Shown one piece after another: positions 1 to 9,829 of a stretch of 64,000 bases of DNA; the stretch's first letter is position 1, and the number at the start of each line of letters is the position of its first letter. The stretch is from Gemmatimonadota bacterium (GTDB taxonomy: Bacteria > Gemmatimonadota > Gemmatimonadetes > Gemmatimonadales > GWC2-71-9), in NCBI GenBank assembly GCA_016713435.1, contig JADJPD010000022.1:90721-154720 (forward strand). Reading direction: 5' to 3'. A program made the position numbers and the translations under genes. Below the pieces are notes generated by a model that did not search any database, had not been told where the DNA came from, and saw only the letters and a program-made list of their open reading frames with translations.

Positions 1-1856
1 GAGCCGCCGGGCGATGCCGCCGGCAGTGAGGCCGTAGGTCTCGAGCTGCTCGGGGCGCGGCGCCTGGTCCAGCAACTTGTCCGGGATGCCGAGGGCGATG
101 ACGCGCACCTCGGGGTTGGTGGTCTGCAGCGTCTCGGAGAGGTAGGCGCCGAAGCCGTTGACGATGGTGCCCTCCTCCACCGTGACGAGGGTCCGGTGCT
201 GCGCGGCGAGCACCTGCAGCATCCCGGTGTCCATCGGCTTGATGAAGCGGCAGTTCACCACGGCCGCCTCGATGCCCTCCGCCGCCAGCTGCTCGGCGGC
301 GGCGAGGCTCGGGTAGACCATGGTGCCGACGGCCAGGATGGCCACGTCCTTGCCGTCGCGCAGGAGCTCCCAGGTGCCGTAGGGCACGGGCGCCACGTCG
401 GCCCAGGCGGGCGGCTCGGCGGGGACCTTGTCGCGCGGGTAGCGGGTGCACCAGGGGCCCTGGAGCTGCACGGCGCCCTTGAGGAGGCCCATGAGCTCCC
501 CGGCGTCCTTGGGGGCGGTGACGGTCATCTCGGGGACGGTGAGCATGTACGCGATGTCGTACAGGCCCATGTGGGTGTGGCCGTCCTCGCCGACCAGGCC
601 CGCGCGGTCCATGCAGAACATGACGGGCAGGTGCTGGATGGCCACGTCGTGGATGATGTTGTCGTAGGCGCGCTGCAGGAACGTCGAGTAGATGGACACG
701 ATGGGCCGCACCCCCTCGGTGGCGAGCCCCGCCGCGAAGGTGACCGCGTGCCCCTCGGCGATGCCGACGTCGAAGAAGCGCTCGGGTGCTTCTTCTGGAA
801 GACGGCGGTGCCGGTGCCGCTCGGCATGGCGGCGGTGATGGCCACGACGTCGGGGCGCTCGCTGGCGAGGTTGCTGATGGCCTCGCCGAAGACCTGGGTC
901 CAGGTGGGCGGGCCGCTGGCCTTCTTGAGGAGCTCCCCGGTCTCGGGATCGTAGGCGGCGAGGCCGTGCCACTTCTCCTGGTTGGATTCCGCGTGGCCGA
1001 AGCCCTTCCCCTTCTGCGTGATCACGTGGATGACGCGGGGGCCCGTCATGGGCTTCACGAAGTGGAGGGTGTCGATGAGCTTCTTGAGGTCGTGCCCGTC
1101 AATGGGGCCGAAGTAGCGGAAGCCGAGCTCCTCGAAGAACATGCCGTCGGAGAAGAGGTTCTTGGCGCTCTCCTCGACGTTCTTCATCAGCTCCACGATG
1201 CCGGGGCCGAAGGTCTTGCCGAGCTTGAAGGTCCAGCCCTTGATGTGCTCGCGGAGCCGGTTGGTGACCGGGCTCGCGGCGATGCCGCCCAGGGTCTTGC
1301 TGATGGCGCCGACGTTCGGGGAGATGGACATCCCGTTGTCGTTGACGATCAGGATGATGTCGCGGTCGGAGTGGCCGGCGTTGTTCATCCCCTCGTAGGA
1401 GAGGCCGCAGGTGAGCGCCCCATCGCCCACGATGGCGACGACCTTGTTCTTGCCGCCGACGAGGTCCCGCGCCGTCGCCATGCCGAGGGCGGCGGACATG
1501 GCGGTGCCGGCATGGCCGGCGCCGAAGGCGTCGTACCGGCTCTCGGTGCGCTTGAGGAAGCCGCTGATGCCGCCGGACTGGCGCAGGGTGTGGAAGCGCG
1601 GGTTGCGGCCGGTGAGGAGCTTCCAGGCGTAGGCCTGGTGGCCCACGTCCCAGACCACCTTGTCGTCGGGGGTGTCGAGCTCGTAGAGCAGCGCGATGGC
1701 GAGCTCCACCACGCCGAGGCTCGCGCCGATGTGCCCGCCCGTCTGCGCGCAGCTGGCGATGAGCCGCTCGCGGATCTCCTGCGCCAGCTCGGGGAGCTGC
1801 TCGCGTGAGAGTTGCTTCAGGTCCGCAGGGGACTGGATGGCGTCGAGGAGAGACAT
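1..1856 (-). CDS. dxs: 1-deoxy-D-xylulose-5-phosphate synthase, C-terminus cut by window edge, one frameshift
   Basis: Thiamine-diphosphate enzyme condensing pyruvate and glyceraldehyde 3-phosphate, the first step of the MEP isoprenoid pathway. The chosen ATG opens with MSLLDAIQSPADLKQ. The ThDP-binding stretch GDGALTCGLSYEGMNN lies near residue 144 and the GAGHAGTAMSAALGMA stretch near residue 112. The frame breaks near position 786, after MPSGTGTAVFQKKHP; the reading then continues in another frame with ERFFDVGIAEGHAVTFAAGL and later VNCRFIKPMD, so a single base (probably a G in CCGGAG) is missing. The gene runs out of the window before a stop. It lies 67 bp downstream of ispA on the same strand, an expected pairing of isoprenoid genes. 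Identity is sure; the break is probably a sequence error. Confidence 0.95.
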
Positions 1857-1923
1857 GGCACGTGTCCTGGCAGAGAGGACGGGATTCGGGCAGGGCCGCC
1901 GGGCGGCCGGGAGGCGGAGGGCG

Positions 1924-2844
1924 TCACGACTCCCGGCGTACAATATACTCCGCCAGCGCGCCCAAGGCTCCGGCGTCGAGGCCGGCCTGTTCAAGGTGGC
2001 CGATGGCGCGCTGGGACAGGGCTTCCGCCTCGGCCCGGGCCTGCTCCACCCCCATGAGGCTCACGTAGGTGGACTTGGCCAGCGCCACGTCCCGGCCGGC
2101 GGTCTTCCCAAGCTGCGCGCTGGTGGCCGTCACGTCCAGCACGTCGTCCGCAATCTGGAAGGCCAGCCCCACCTCCTGGCCGTAGCGGCGGAGGGCCTCG
2201 AGGGCCGGGGACGGGGCCTCCCCGGCCATGCCGCCGAGGACGCAGGCGGCGCGGATGAGGGCGCCGGTCTTGCCGCGGTGCACCGCCATGAGCCCGTCCA
2301 GGTCCAGCGCCCGCCCCTCCGCCTCCAGGTCCAGCCACTGCCCCCCCACCATGCCCTCGATACCACCGGCCTCGAAGAGCTCGCCGGCCATGCGGCCGAG
2401 GGCGCCGGAAGGGAGGACGAGGTCGCGGGCGGCCTGGGCCAGCACCAGGCCGGCCACGGGGACCAGCAGGTAGCCCACGCGGGTGGCGGTGGGGACGTCG
2501 TAGGCGCGGTGGGTGGTGGGGCGGCCGCGGCGGAGGTCGTCGTCGTCCATGCACGGCAGGTCGTCGTGGACGAGCGAGTAGGTGTGGACGGTCTCGACGG
2601 CCGCGGCCACCGCCGCGATGGCCGGGGAAATGCCGCCCACGGAGCGGTAGGCGGCGAGCACCAGGGCGGCGCGGACGCGCTTGCCGGGGGTGTTGAGGGC
2701 GTAGGCGAGCGCCTCGCCGGTGCGCCCGGGGACAATGGTGCCGATCCGCTCGGCCCAGGCCGCGAGCAGGACATCCACGCGGTCGCGCGCCTCGGCGAGG
2801 AGCTCGGGGGCGGAGAACTGGGTCCGCTCAGCCGGCATGGCCAT
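1924..2844 (-). CDS. ispA: Polyprenyl diphosphate synthase (farnesyl/geranylgeranyl type)
   Basis: Trans-prenyltransferase of 306 aa that elongates DMAPP with IPP units. The first aspartate-rich motif is in LVHDDLPCMDDDDLRRGRP (about residues 92-109), the second in FQIADDVLDV near residue 230, and the GKRVRAAL substrate-binding segment near residue 54; all are intact. The chain-length residues before the first motif (HTYSLVHDD) fit an FPP/GGPP synthase, but product length cannot be settled from sequence alone. The start overlaps xseB by 17 bp. A second ATG two codons in (MPAERT) is an alternative start. The xseA-xseB-ispA-dxs order is common in bacteria. Confidence 0.92.
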   Translation of the reverse strand: MAMPAERTQFSAPELLAEARDRVDVLLAAWAERIGTIVPGRTGEALAYALNTPGKRVRAALVLAAYRSVGGISPAIAAVAAAVETVHTYSLVHDDLPCMDDDDLRRGRPTTHRAYDVPTATRVGYLLVPVAGLVLAQAARDLVLPSGALGRMAGELFEAGGIEGMVGGQWLDLEAEGRALDLDGLMAVHRGKTGALIRAACVLGGMAGEAPSPALEALRRYGQEVGLAFQIADDVLDVTATSAQLGKTAGRDVALAKSTYVSLMGVEQARAEAEALSQRAIGHLEQAGLDAGALGALAEYIVRRES

Positions 2845-3112
2845 CCCCGCCGTCGAGGGGCTCGAGCCGGAGGGTGCCGTCGGCCTCGGCGAGGACCTTC
2901 TGGACCTTGGCCTCGGCCTGGGCCAGGCGCTCGCGGGCGGTGCGGAGGCGGGTGACGCCCTCCTCGAAGAGGGCGAGCGCCTTGTCGAGGTCGCCGTCCT
3001 CGCGCTCGAGCTGGCGGACGATCTCCTCGAGGCGGCGGAGCTCCTCGGCGAGGGACGGCGCGGCCTCGGCGGCGGGCGCCGGCGCGGGGCCGGGGGTGGT
3101 GCGCTTGGTCAT
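2828..3112 (-). CDS. xseB: Exodeoxyribonuclease VII small subunit
   Basis: Small helical subunit (94 aa) that binds the C-terminal part of XseA to form the single-strand exonuclease VII used in DNA repair. The conserved core LAEELRRLEEIVRQLEREDGDLDKALALFEEG is present in full (key residues: LEEIV, LE, LD, ALALFEEG), followed by a charged helix. The N-terminal 18 residues are a Pro/Ala-rich extension. The start overlaps the xseA stop by 4 bp (ATGA), so translation is probably coupled, and the 3' end overlaps ispA. Confidence 0.93.
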   Translation of the reverse strand: MTKRTTPGPAPAPAAEAAPSLAEELRRLEEIVRQLEREDGDLDKALALFEEGVTRLRTARERLAQAEAKVQKVLAEADGTLRLEPLDGGDGHAG

Positions 3113-4265
3113 GAAGCCCCCTCGGCGCGGGCGGCCACCAGGCCATCCGCGACACGCAGGGTGAACGGGAGGCCGGGCGGGAAGTCCGCCACCCGGCGCA
3201 GGACGCGGCCCTCGGCGTCGCTGGCCACGCCGTAGCCGCGCTCGAGGACCTTGAGCGGGGAGAGCGCGTCGAGCTGTGCGGCGAGCCGCCCCAGGTCGCG
3301 GCGCGGCGCCTCGAGGCGCTGCTGCAGCAGGTACTCCAGCCGGTCGGCGGTGCGCGCCAGCCGCTCGCGGCCGAGGCGGGTGCCGCGGTCGAGGGCCTGG
3401 GCGAGGCGGAGGCCGAGGGCGTGGACGCCGGCGCGGAGCGCGTCGCCATCCGGCACGGCGAGCTCGGCGGCGGCGGAGGGCGTGGCGGCACGGACGTCGG
3501 CGACGAGGTCGGTGAACGAGACGTCGGTCTCGTGGCCGATGGCGGAGATGGTGGGCACGCGGACGGCCGCGAGGGCGCGGCAGACGGCCTCGCGGTTGAA
3601 GACGGCGAGATCGTCCCGGGACCCGCCGCCGCGGGCGAGGATGCAGAGGTCAACGCCGTCGAGCCGGTTCACGAGGCCGAGCGCGCGGACCACCTCGCCT
3701 CCGCCTCGGCCCCCTGGACGCGGGTGCCGAGAACCACGAGCTCGAGGGCGGCGAAGCGCTTCCGGGTGACGGTGATGATGTCGCGGAGCGCGGCGCCGTC
3801 CAGCGAGGTGACGACGGCGATGCGCGAGGGGAGCGCGGGGAGCGGGCGCTTGCGCGCGGGATCGGTGAGGCCGTCCTTCTCGAGCGCGGCGCGGATGCGG
3901 TCCAGCTCGGCCTGGGCGGCGCCCTGGTCGGGCGTGGCGAGGAGCTGGGTGCAGTTGAGGCGGAACTCCCCCCGCTCTTCCCAGATGGTGGGCGTGCCGA
4001 AGACGAAGACCTGGGTGCCGTCCTGCGGCTTCTCGCGGACGCGGGAGGCGTAGGTCCTCCACATGACGCACTTGACCTGCGCCTCGGCGTCGCCGATGCA
4101 GAAGTACCAGTGGCCCGACTGGTAGGCCTTGAGCTGGGAGAGCTCCCCGCGGATCCAGAGCGGCCCGATGTTGCCCTCGACGGCGCGGCGCGCCGCGCGG
4201 GCGAGCTGGCCCGGGGTCCAGGGGGTCTCGGGGTCGAGGCTGGGCTGGGAGAAGAGGTCGGGCAT
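3109..4265 (-). CDS. xseA: Exodeoxyribonuclease VII large subunit, one frameshift
   Basis: Catalytic subunit of exonuclease VII. The N-terminal OB-fold region is clear (WIRGELSQLKAYQSGHWYF, then VKCVMWRTYASRV). The catalytic domain starts at LPALPSRIAVVTSLDGAALRDI and continues with ILARGGGSRDDLAVFN, ISAIGHETDVSFTD and the C-terminal LERGYGVASDAEG. Reading moves frame near 3700, within a purine-rich run between LVVLGTRVQGAEAEA and VVRALGLVNRLDGVDL; one base indel restores a protein of about 385 aa, normal for the family. It ends in a 4-bp overlap with xseB and starts 57 bp after folD. Confidence 0.92.
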
Positions 4266-4322
4266 CGCGGCGGGGTTCGCTGCCCGGGGGCCGGCACGGG
4301 GCCGGCTCCCGGACTCAGGATC

Positions 4323-5204
4323 TCACGACGACTGCTTGACGGCCTGCAGCGTGTTGGCGAGGAGCATGGCGATGGTCATGGGGCCGACGCCGCCCGGCAC
4401 GGGCGTGATGGCGGAGGCCTTGGCGGCCACCTCGGCGTAGGCCACGTCGCCGACGAGCTTGTAGCCCTTGGGGAGGGAGGCGTCGTCGACGCGGTTGATG
4501 CCCACGTCGATGACCACGGCGCCGTCCCGCACCATGTCGGCGGTGACGAACTCCGCCTTGCCGATGGCCGCGATGACGATGTCGGCGGAGCGGACGACGG
4601 CCGGCAGGTCCTTCGTGCGCGAGTGGCAGACGGTGACGGTGGCGTCCCCGCCGGGGCCCTGCTGGATGAGCAGGTTGGCCATGGGCTTGCCGACGATGGT
4701 GCTCCGGCCGATGACGACGGCGTGGGCGCCCTTGGTGTCGATGCCGTTCCGCGTGAGCATCTGGATGACGCCCCACGGGGTGCAGGGCTTGAGCGCCGTC
4801 GGATCCCCGATGACGAGCTTGCCGACGTTGACGGGGTGGAAGCCGTCCACGTCCTTGGCGGGGTTGATGCGGAGCAGCACGCGCTCGGTGTTGATGTGCT
4901 TCGGGAGCGGGAGCTGGACCAGGATGCCGTGGATCGTGGGGTCGGTGTTGAGCTGGTCCACGATGGCGAGCAGCTCGGCCTCGGTGATCTCCGCGGGGCG
5001 GGTGACCTTGACCGAGTGCATGCCGGCCTCGAGGCAGGCCTTCTCCTTGGAGCCGACGTAGGCCTTGGAGGCGGGGTTCTCCCCGACGAGCACCACGGCG
5101 AGGCCGGGGGTGATCCCCCGGGCCTTGAGGGCGGCGGCCTCGGCGGCGACTTCCTGGCGGATGACCTTCCCCAGGGCGACCCCGTCAATGATGCGTGCAC
5201 TCAT
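4323..5204 (-). CDS. folD: Bifunctional methylenetetrahydrofolate dehydrogenase/cyclohydrolase
   Basis: FolD (293 aa) interconverts 5,10-methylene-THF and 10-formyl-THF for one-carbon metabolism. Visible family motifs: VGENPASKAYVGSKEKAC with the catalytic Tyr/Lys (about residues 43-60), GILVQLPLPKHI, the dinucleotide-binding VVIGRSTIVGKPMA, and the C-terminal TPVPGGVGPMTIAMLL. Length is standard and the frame is intact. The ATG overlaps the rny stop by 4 bp, so it sits in one transcription unit with rny. Confidence 0.97.
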   Translation of the reverse strand: MSARIIDGVALGKVIRQEVAAEAAALKARGITPGLAVVLVGENPASKAYVGSKEKACLEAGMHSVKVTRPAEITEAELLAIVDQLNTDPTIHGILVQLPLPKHINTERVLLRINPAKDVDGFHPVNVGKLVIGDPTALKPCTPWGVIQMLTRNGIDTKGAHAVVIGRSTIVGKPMANLLIQQGPGGDATVTVCHSRTKDLPAVVRSADIVIAAIGKAEFVTADMVRDGAVVIDVGINRVDDASLPKGYKLVGDVAYAEVAAKASAITPVPGGVGPMTIAMLLANTLQAVKQSS

Positions 5205-6775
5205 CGGGCAACATCCACGGCTCGGGTTTCACGGATGACGACGACCCGGATCTGGCCCGGGTACTGGAGCTCGTTCTCGATCTTGCGGGCAATCTGGTCG
5301 GAGAGGGCCAGGGCCTGGCTGTCATCGATCTTCTCGGGCGTGACGATGACGCGCACCTCGCGGCCGGCCTGGATGACGCTGGTCTTCTCGACGCCCTGGA
5401 AGCCGGTGGCGATCTCCTCGAGGCGGGTGAGGCGCTTCACGTAGCTCTCGAAGGCCTCGCGGCGGGCCCCGGGGCGGGAGCCGCTGATGGCGTCGGCGGC
5501 CTGCACCAGGACGGACTCGGCGGTCTCGTGGGGGACGTCGTCGTGGTGGGCGTGGATGCAGTTGACCACGAGCGCGTGCTCGCCGTACTTCCGCGCCATC
5601 TCGACGCCGAGCTCGACGTGGGTGCCCTCGTTGTCGTGGGTGAGCACCTTGCCGATGTCGTGCAGCAGCGCGCCGCGCTTGGCCAGCTTCACGTCGAGGT
5701 GGAGCTCGGCCGCCATCATGCCGGCGAGCCAGGCCACTTCCTTGCTGTGCTCGTAGATGTTCTGGCCGTAGGAGGTGCGGTAGCGCATCCGGCCGATGAG
5801 CTTGATGAGCTCGGGGTGGAGGCCGTGCACGCCGGTCTCGAAGGCGGCCTTCTCGCCGAGCTCGACGAGCTCGTTCTGGAGCTCCTTCTGCGCCTTGGCG
5901 ACGAGCTCCTCGATGCGGCCGGGGTGGATGCGGCCGTCGCTGATGAGGGACTCGAGGGAGCGGCGGGCCACCTCGCGGCGGACCGGGTCGAAGCAGCTGA
6001 TGGTGACGGAGTCGGGGGTGTCGTCGATGATGACGTCCACGCCCGTGGCCTGCTCGAAGGCGCGGATGTTCCGGCCCTCGCGGCCGATGATGCGGCCCTT
6101 CATTTCATCGGACGGGAGCACCACCGAGCTCACGGTGGTCTCGGCGGTGGTCTCGGCGGCGATGCGCTGGACGGCCTGGGCGACGATCTTCCTGGCGTCC
6201 TTCTCGGCCGAGCGCTTGGCCTGCTCGCGGATGTCGCGGGCGAGGGCCTGGGCGGCGCCGCGGGCCTCGTCCTCGGCCTTCTGCAGCACCTCGCGCCGGG
6301 CCTCGTCGGCGGTGAGGCCGGCGACGCGCTCGAGGCGGGTGCGCTGCTCCGCGACGAGCTTCTCGATCTCGCCCTCGCGGTCCTTGAGGCCGGCCTCGCG
6401 CTTGCTGAGGGCCTGCTCGCGGCCCTGGAAGCCGGCCTCCTGCCGGCGGACCTCCTCGAACTTCTTCTCGAAGGAGCGGTCGCGCTCCTCGGCGCGGCGC
6501 TCGAAGCGCTCCCATTCCTCGCGGCGGCGCTGGGCTTCCTTGTCGAGATCCTCGCGCAGCTTGAGGATCTCCATCTTCCCCTCGAGGACGATCTGGTTGC
6601 GCGCCTCGGTGCCGCGGGCACTGGCATCGGCCACCAGGGCCTCGGCCTCCTTGCGGGCGGCGGCGAGGGTCTGGGTGGCGCCCTTCCGTTGATTGCGGGA
6701 GTAGACGATGAAGCCGACGGACGCGACGACGAGGCCGGCGATCAGCCCCTCGGCGAGCGGCAGGTATGGCAGCAT
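5201..6775 (-). CDS. rny: Ribonuclease Y
   Basis: Membrane-anchored endoribonuclease that initiates mRNA decay. Of its 524 aa, the N-terminus holds one transmembrane helix (about residues 7-27, LAEGLIAGLVVASVGFIVYS). It is followed by a long charged coiled coil to about residue 180, a KH domain (MKGRIIGREGRNIRAFEQ) and an HD phosphohydrolase domain (GALLHDIGK preceded by EHSKEVAWLAG). The C-terminus RVVVIRETRAVDVAR is typical. The SD-like GGAG lies about 10 nt before the ATG. It is followed by folD with a 4-bp overlap and preceded by zapA after 75 bp. Confidence 0.97.
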   Translation of the reverse strand: MLPYLPLAEGLIAGLVVASVGFIVYSRNQRKGATQTLAAARKEAEALVADASARGTEARNQIVLEGKMEILKLREDLDKEAQRRREEWERFERRAEERDRSFEKKFEEVRRQEAGFQGREQALSKREAGLKDREGEIEKLVAEQRTRLERVAGLTADEARREVLQKAEDEARGAAQALARDIREQAKRSAEKDARKIVAQAVQRIAAETTAETTVSSVVLPSDEMKGRIIGREGRNIRAFEQATGVDVIIDDTPDSVTISCFDPVRREVARRSLESLISDGRIHPGRIEELVAKAQKELQNELVELGEKAAFETGVHGLHPELIKLIGRMRYRTSYGQNIYEHSKEVAWLAGMMAAELHLDVKLAKRGALLHDIGKVLTHDNEGTHVELGVEMARKYGEHALVVNCIHAHHDDVPHETAESVLVQAADAISGSRPGARREAFESYVKRLTRLEEIATGFQGVEKTSVIQAGREVRVIVTPEKIDDSQALALSDQIARKIENELQYPGQIRVVVIRETRAVDVAR

Positions 6776-6850
6776 GCGAGCTATCTCCAGGAGCGCGGCG
6801 GGCGCGGCTCCGTTGGGTCGGGGTGACGCCCGGGCCTGGCCAAGGCCCGG

Positions 6851-7177
6851 TCAGCCCACGGTGCTCTGTGGTCCGGTGGCCCGGCGGCCGCGCTTCGCCG
6901 GCGGCAGCAGCCGGGCGAGGTCATCGGCCATCGCGGCGAGACGGGCGGCGTGCTCCCGGTCGCCCCGGCGGGCCTGGAAGAGTTCGTCGGTGATTGCGAG
7001 CGCGGCCAGGATGGCCGCCTTGTGGGTTTCCACCTGCGGGAGCATGTCCCGGATCCGGCGCAACGCCGCGTCCACGTAGGCCGCCACCTCCCGGGTGTAC
7101 TCGGGGGGCAGCTCGGAGCGCACCGTGTAGTCCTCGCCCCCGATGGTGACGCGGACGGCGTGCTTGGACTGCGTCAC
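6851..7177 (-). CDS. zapA: Cell division protein ZapA
   Basis: FtsZ-ring-associated protein of 108 aa. The ZapA signature is clear: VRVTIGGEDYTVRSELPPEY at the N-terminus, then AAYVDAALRRIRD and KAAILAALAITDELFQ, followed by a helical tail. The start is taken as GTG at 7177 because it forms a GTGA overlap with the stop of the upstream coiled-coil gene and gives the standard N-terminus; a longer reading into the upstream gene would be out of family. The order pheT, coiled coil, zapA, rny is a familiar bacterial arrangement. Confidence 0.88.
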   Translation of the reverse strand: MTQSKHAVRVTIGGEDYTVRSELPPEYTREVAAYVDAALRRIRDMLPQVETHKAAILAALAITDELFQARRGDREHAARLAAMADDLARLLPPAKRGRRATGPQSTVG

Positions 7178-7479
7178 GCGGCCCCCTCGTCCTGCTCGAG
7201 GAAGGCGATGCGGCCGGCCAGGTTCCGGAGGCGCTCGCGCGCGGCGGCGATGCGCTCGCGGAGCGCCTGGTTCTCCATCTCCAGCTCGAGGACCCGCTGG
7301 CGCGACGTCACCAGCTCGGGGCCCGCGAGGACCCCGCCCTTGGAGCGCGCTTCCGCGAGCTCGGCCTCCGCCTTGAGCGAGCGGCGGCGCCACGCAGCCA
7401 ACTCCTCGCCCACGTGCTGGAGGAGGTCCCCCAGCTCGAGGAGCGCGGCCGCGTCAGGACGTTCGTAGTTTTGCGTCAA
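7174..7479 (-). CDS. Small coiled-coil protein beside zapA
   Basis: A protein of 101 aa dominated by heptad-like charged/leucine helices (LLELGDLLQHVGEELAAWRR; VLELEMENQALRERIAAARE). It has no signal peptide or membrane segment. It overlaps the 3' end of pheT by 26 bp and zapA by 4 bp, so it is probably translated with zapA. By position and shape it could be a ZapB-like division coiled coil, but this is inference; I do not recognise a family-specific motif. Confidence 0.7.
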   Translation of the reverse strand: MTQNYERPDAAALLELGDLLQHVGEELAAWRRRSLKAEAELAEARSKGGVLAGPELVTSRQRVLELEMENQALRERIAAARERLRNLAGRIAFLEQDEGAA

Positions 7480-9829
7480 GGGACTGCTCCACGGCCCCGA
7501 GGATGCGGCCCATCAGGTCGTCCACTTCTTCGTCGCGCACGGTGCGGTCCGGGGCCCGGAAGGTGAGCCGGAACTGCACCGCCCGCCGCTCGGCGCCGAG
7601 CGCCTCCGAGCGGAACTCGCTCTGCACGCCCACCCCCTCCAGCAGCTCCCCGCCGGCCGCCCGCATGGCCGTGATCACGGCCTCCGCCGTGGTGGCGGGG
7701 CCCAGCAGCAGGTTGACGTCGCGCCAGGCAGCCGGAGTGGAGGGGAGTGGCTGGTAACGAACCGGCGACGGCACGGCCCCGGCCACCTCCAGCTCCAGAC
7801 CGAAAACCGGTGCCGCCCAGGCCGGCAGGGCCAGCTCCAGGCGCCGGGCATGCCCCACCTTCCGGCCCTCCGGAGACAGCGCTAACCAGCCTGCCGCATC
7901 AACTTGCACCTTCGCGGACGGATTTGCCAGAGCGACGGCCGCCCGGAAGAGGGACTCGAGGTCCCACATATCGAAATCGTCGCCCTTGCCGCCGGTGGTC
8001 CAGTGGGCGGGGGCGCGGGCGCCGGTCAGGACGGCGGCGAGGTGGGACGCCTCGCCCGGCCGCCCGCCCTCGGCGGCGTTCCGGAAGACGGTGCCGACCT
8101 CGAACAGCCGGACGTCGCGCACCTGGCGGGACCAGTTGACCTCCACCGCCCGCACCAGCCCGGCCAGCACCGACTGGCGCAGGTAGGCCTCCTCGGCGGA
8201 GAGCGGATTCAGGAGCTTGACCGCGTCCTCGCCTTCGGCGGGGCCGAGGGGGAGGCTGTTGGCCTCGTAGAGGCCCTGCCCCACCATGCCGGCGCGCACC
8301 CGGGTGATGGCCTGGTCGAGGGCGGACTCGGTGACCTGGCCGACGCGGAAGGGGCGGAGGTCGATCGGGAAGGTGTCGTAGCCGTGCAGGCGCGCCAGCT
8401 CCTCGATGAGGTCAATCTCCTCGACGAGGTCGGGGCGCCAGCCCGGGACGTCCACGGCCAGGCGGCTGTCATCCGGCTTGTTGAGCACGGTGCAGCCGAG
8501 GGCCACGAGGTACTTCTCGATCTGGGCCACGGAGAGCTCGGCGCCGAGCACCTGGGCCACGCGGGGCACGCGGAGGAAGATGCGGGGCGGGTTCGTGGGC
8601 TCGGGCCAGACGTCGACGGCGTCGGTGACCTGGCCCCCGGCGGTGGCCAGGATCAGCTCCACGCAGCGGCGCTGCGCCTCGGCGAGGCCCCAGAGGTCCA
8701 CGCCGCGCTCGAAGCGGTAGCTGGCGTCGGTGGAGAGGCCGAGCGCGCGACGGGTGCGACGGATCCGCGCGGGCTCGAACCAGGCGCACTCGAGGAGCAG
8801 GTCGGTGGTGGCCTCGCTCACCTCGGTGTTGGCGGCGCCCATGACGCCGCCGACGCCCACCGCCCCGCCCCAGTCGGCGATGACGGTCATGTCGGCGGTG
8901 AGGGTGCGCTCGACGCCGTCGAGGGTGGTGACCTTCTCGCCGGCGCGGGCCCGGCGCGCCACCACGGTGTGGCCGCGGACCTTGGCCAGGTCGTAGGCGT
9001 GCATGGGGTGGTTGAGCTCGAGCATCACCCAGTTGGTGGCGTCCACCACGTTGTTGATGCTGCGGGCGCCCACCGCCTCGAGCCGCCGCGCCAGCCAGGC
9101 GGGCGAGGGGCCCACCTTCACGCCGCGCACCACGACGCCGGTGAAGCGGGCGCAGCCGGCCACGTCCTCCGTGCCGACGGTGACGCCATCCACCTGCGTG
9201 GTCACCTCGTGCACGCGCCGGAGCGAGGCAAGCCCGGAGCCGGTGGCGCCGGGGATCTCGGGCAGGCGGTAGGGGACGCCGAGGCTGGCGGCCAGCTCGC
9301 GCGCCACGCCCTTGTGGCCGAGGAGGTCGGGGCGGTTGGGCGTGACGTCGAGGACGAAGCGATCGTCGCTCACCGGGAGGACCTCGAGCAGGGGCGTGCC
9401 CGGGGCGGCGTCGGTGTCGAGCTCGAGGATGCCGTCGTGGTCCTGGCCCAGGCCCAGCTCGCGGGCGGAGCAGAGCATGCCCTCGGAGGACTCGCCGCGG
9501 ATCTTGCGGCGCTCGAGGGTGATGCCGCCCGGGATGGTCACGCCGATCCGGGCAAAGGGGTACTTCTTCCCGGCGGTGACGTTGGGGGCGCCGCAGACCA
9601 CGTTCCGCATGCCCTCGGCGCCATCGTGCACCAGGCAGAGGCGCAGGCGGTCGGCATTGGGGTGCGGGCGGACGGACTCCACGTAGCCCACGACGATGCG
9701 GTCGAGGCCGGGATTGAGCGCCTCAACGGCATCGACGCCGGCGCCGAGCATCACGAGGCGCCTCGCGGTGTCGGCGGTGTCGAGGTCGCGGCGGAGGAAG
9801 CCTTCGAGCCAGCGGCGGGAGACGTTCAC
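7454..9829 (-). CDS. pheT: Phenylalanine-tRNA ligase beta subunit
   Basis: Beta subunit (791 aa) of the alpha2-beta2 phenylalanyl-tRNA synthetase. Recognised in order: N-terminal MNVSRRWLEGFL-type start, the tRNA-binding OB domain (VVGYVESVRPHPNADRLRLC, then NVVCGAPNV), the B3/B4 editing region (NNVVDATNWVMLELNHPMHAYD), the B5 domain (FERGVDLWGL region and onward), the catalytic-like core, and a C-terminal FDX-ACB anticodon-binding domain (YQPLPSTPAAWRDVNLLL). The start is GTG at 9829, overlapping the pheS stop (GTGA). The frame is intact. Confidence 0.97.
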   Translation of the reverse strand: MNVSRRWLEGFLRRDLDTADTARRLVMLGAGVDAVEALNPGLDRIVVGYVESVRPHPNADRLRLCLVHDGAEGMRNVVCGAPNVTAGKKYPFARIGVTIPGGITLERRKIRGESSEGMLCSARELGLGQDHDGILELDTDAAPGTPLLEVLPVSDDRFVLDVTPNRPDLLGHKGVARELAASLGVPYRLPEIPGATGSGLASLRRVHEVTTQVDGVTVGTEDVAGCARFTGVVVRGVKVGPSPAWLARRLEAVGARSINNVVDATNWVMLELNHPMHAYDLAKVRGHTVVARRARAGEKVTTLDGVERTLTADMTVIADWGGAVGVGGVMGAANTEVSEATTDLLLECAWFEPARIRRTRRALGLSTDASYRFERGVDLWGLAEAQRRCVELILATAGGQVTDAVDVWPEPTNPPRIFLRVPRVAQVLGAELSVAQIEKYLVALGCTVLNKPDDSRLAVDVPGWRPDLVEEIDLIEELARLHGYDTFPIDLRPFRVGQVTESALDQAITRVRAGMVGQGLYEANSLPLGPAEGEDAVKLLNPLSAEEAYLRQSVLAGLVRAVEVNWSRQVRDVRLFEVGTVFRNAAEGGRPGEASHLAAVLTGARAPAHWTTGGKGDDFDMWDLESLFRAAVALANPSAKVQVDAAGWLALSPEGRKVGHARRLELALPAWAAPVFGLELEVAGAVPSPVRYQPLPSTPAAWRDVNLLLGPATTAEAVITAMRAAGGELLEGVGVQSEFRSEALGAERRAVQFRLTFRAPDRTVRDEEVDDLMGRILGAVEQSLDAKLRTS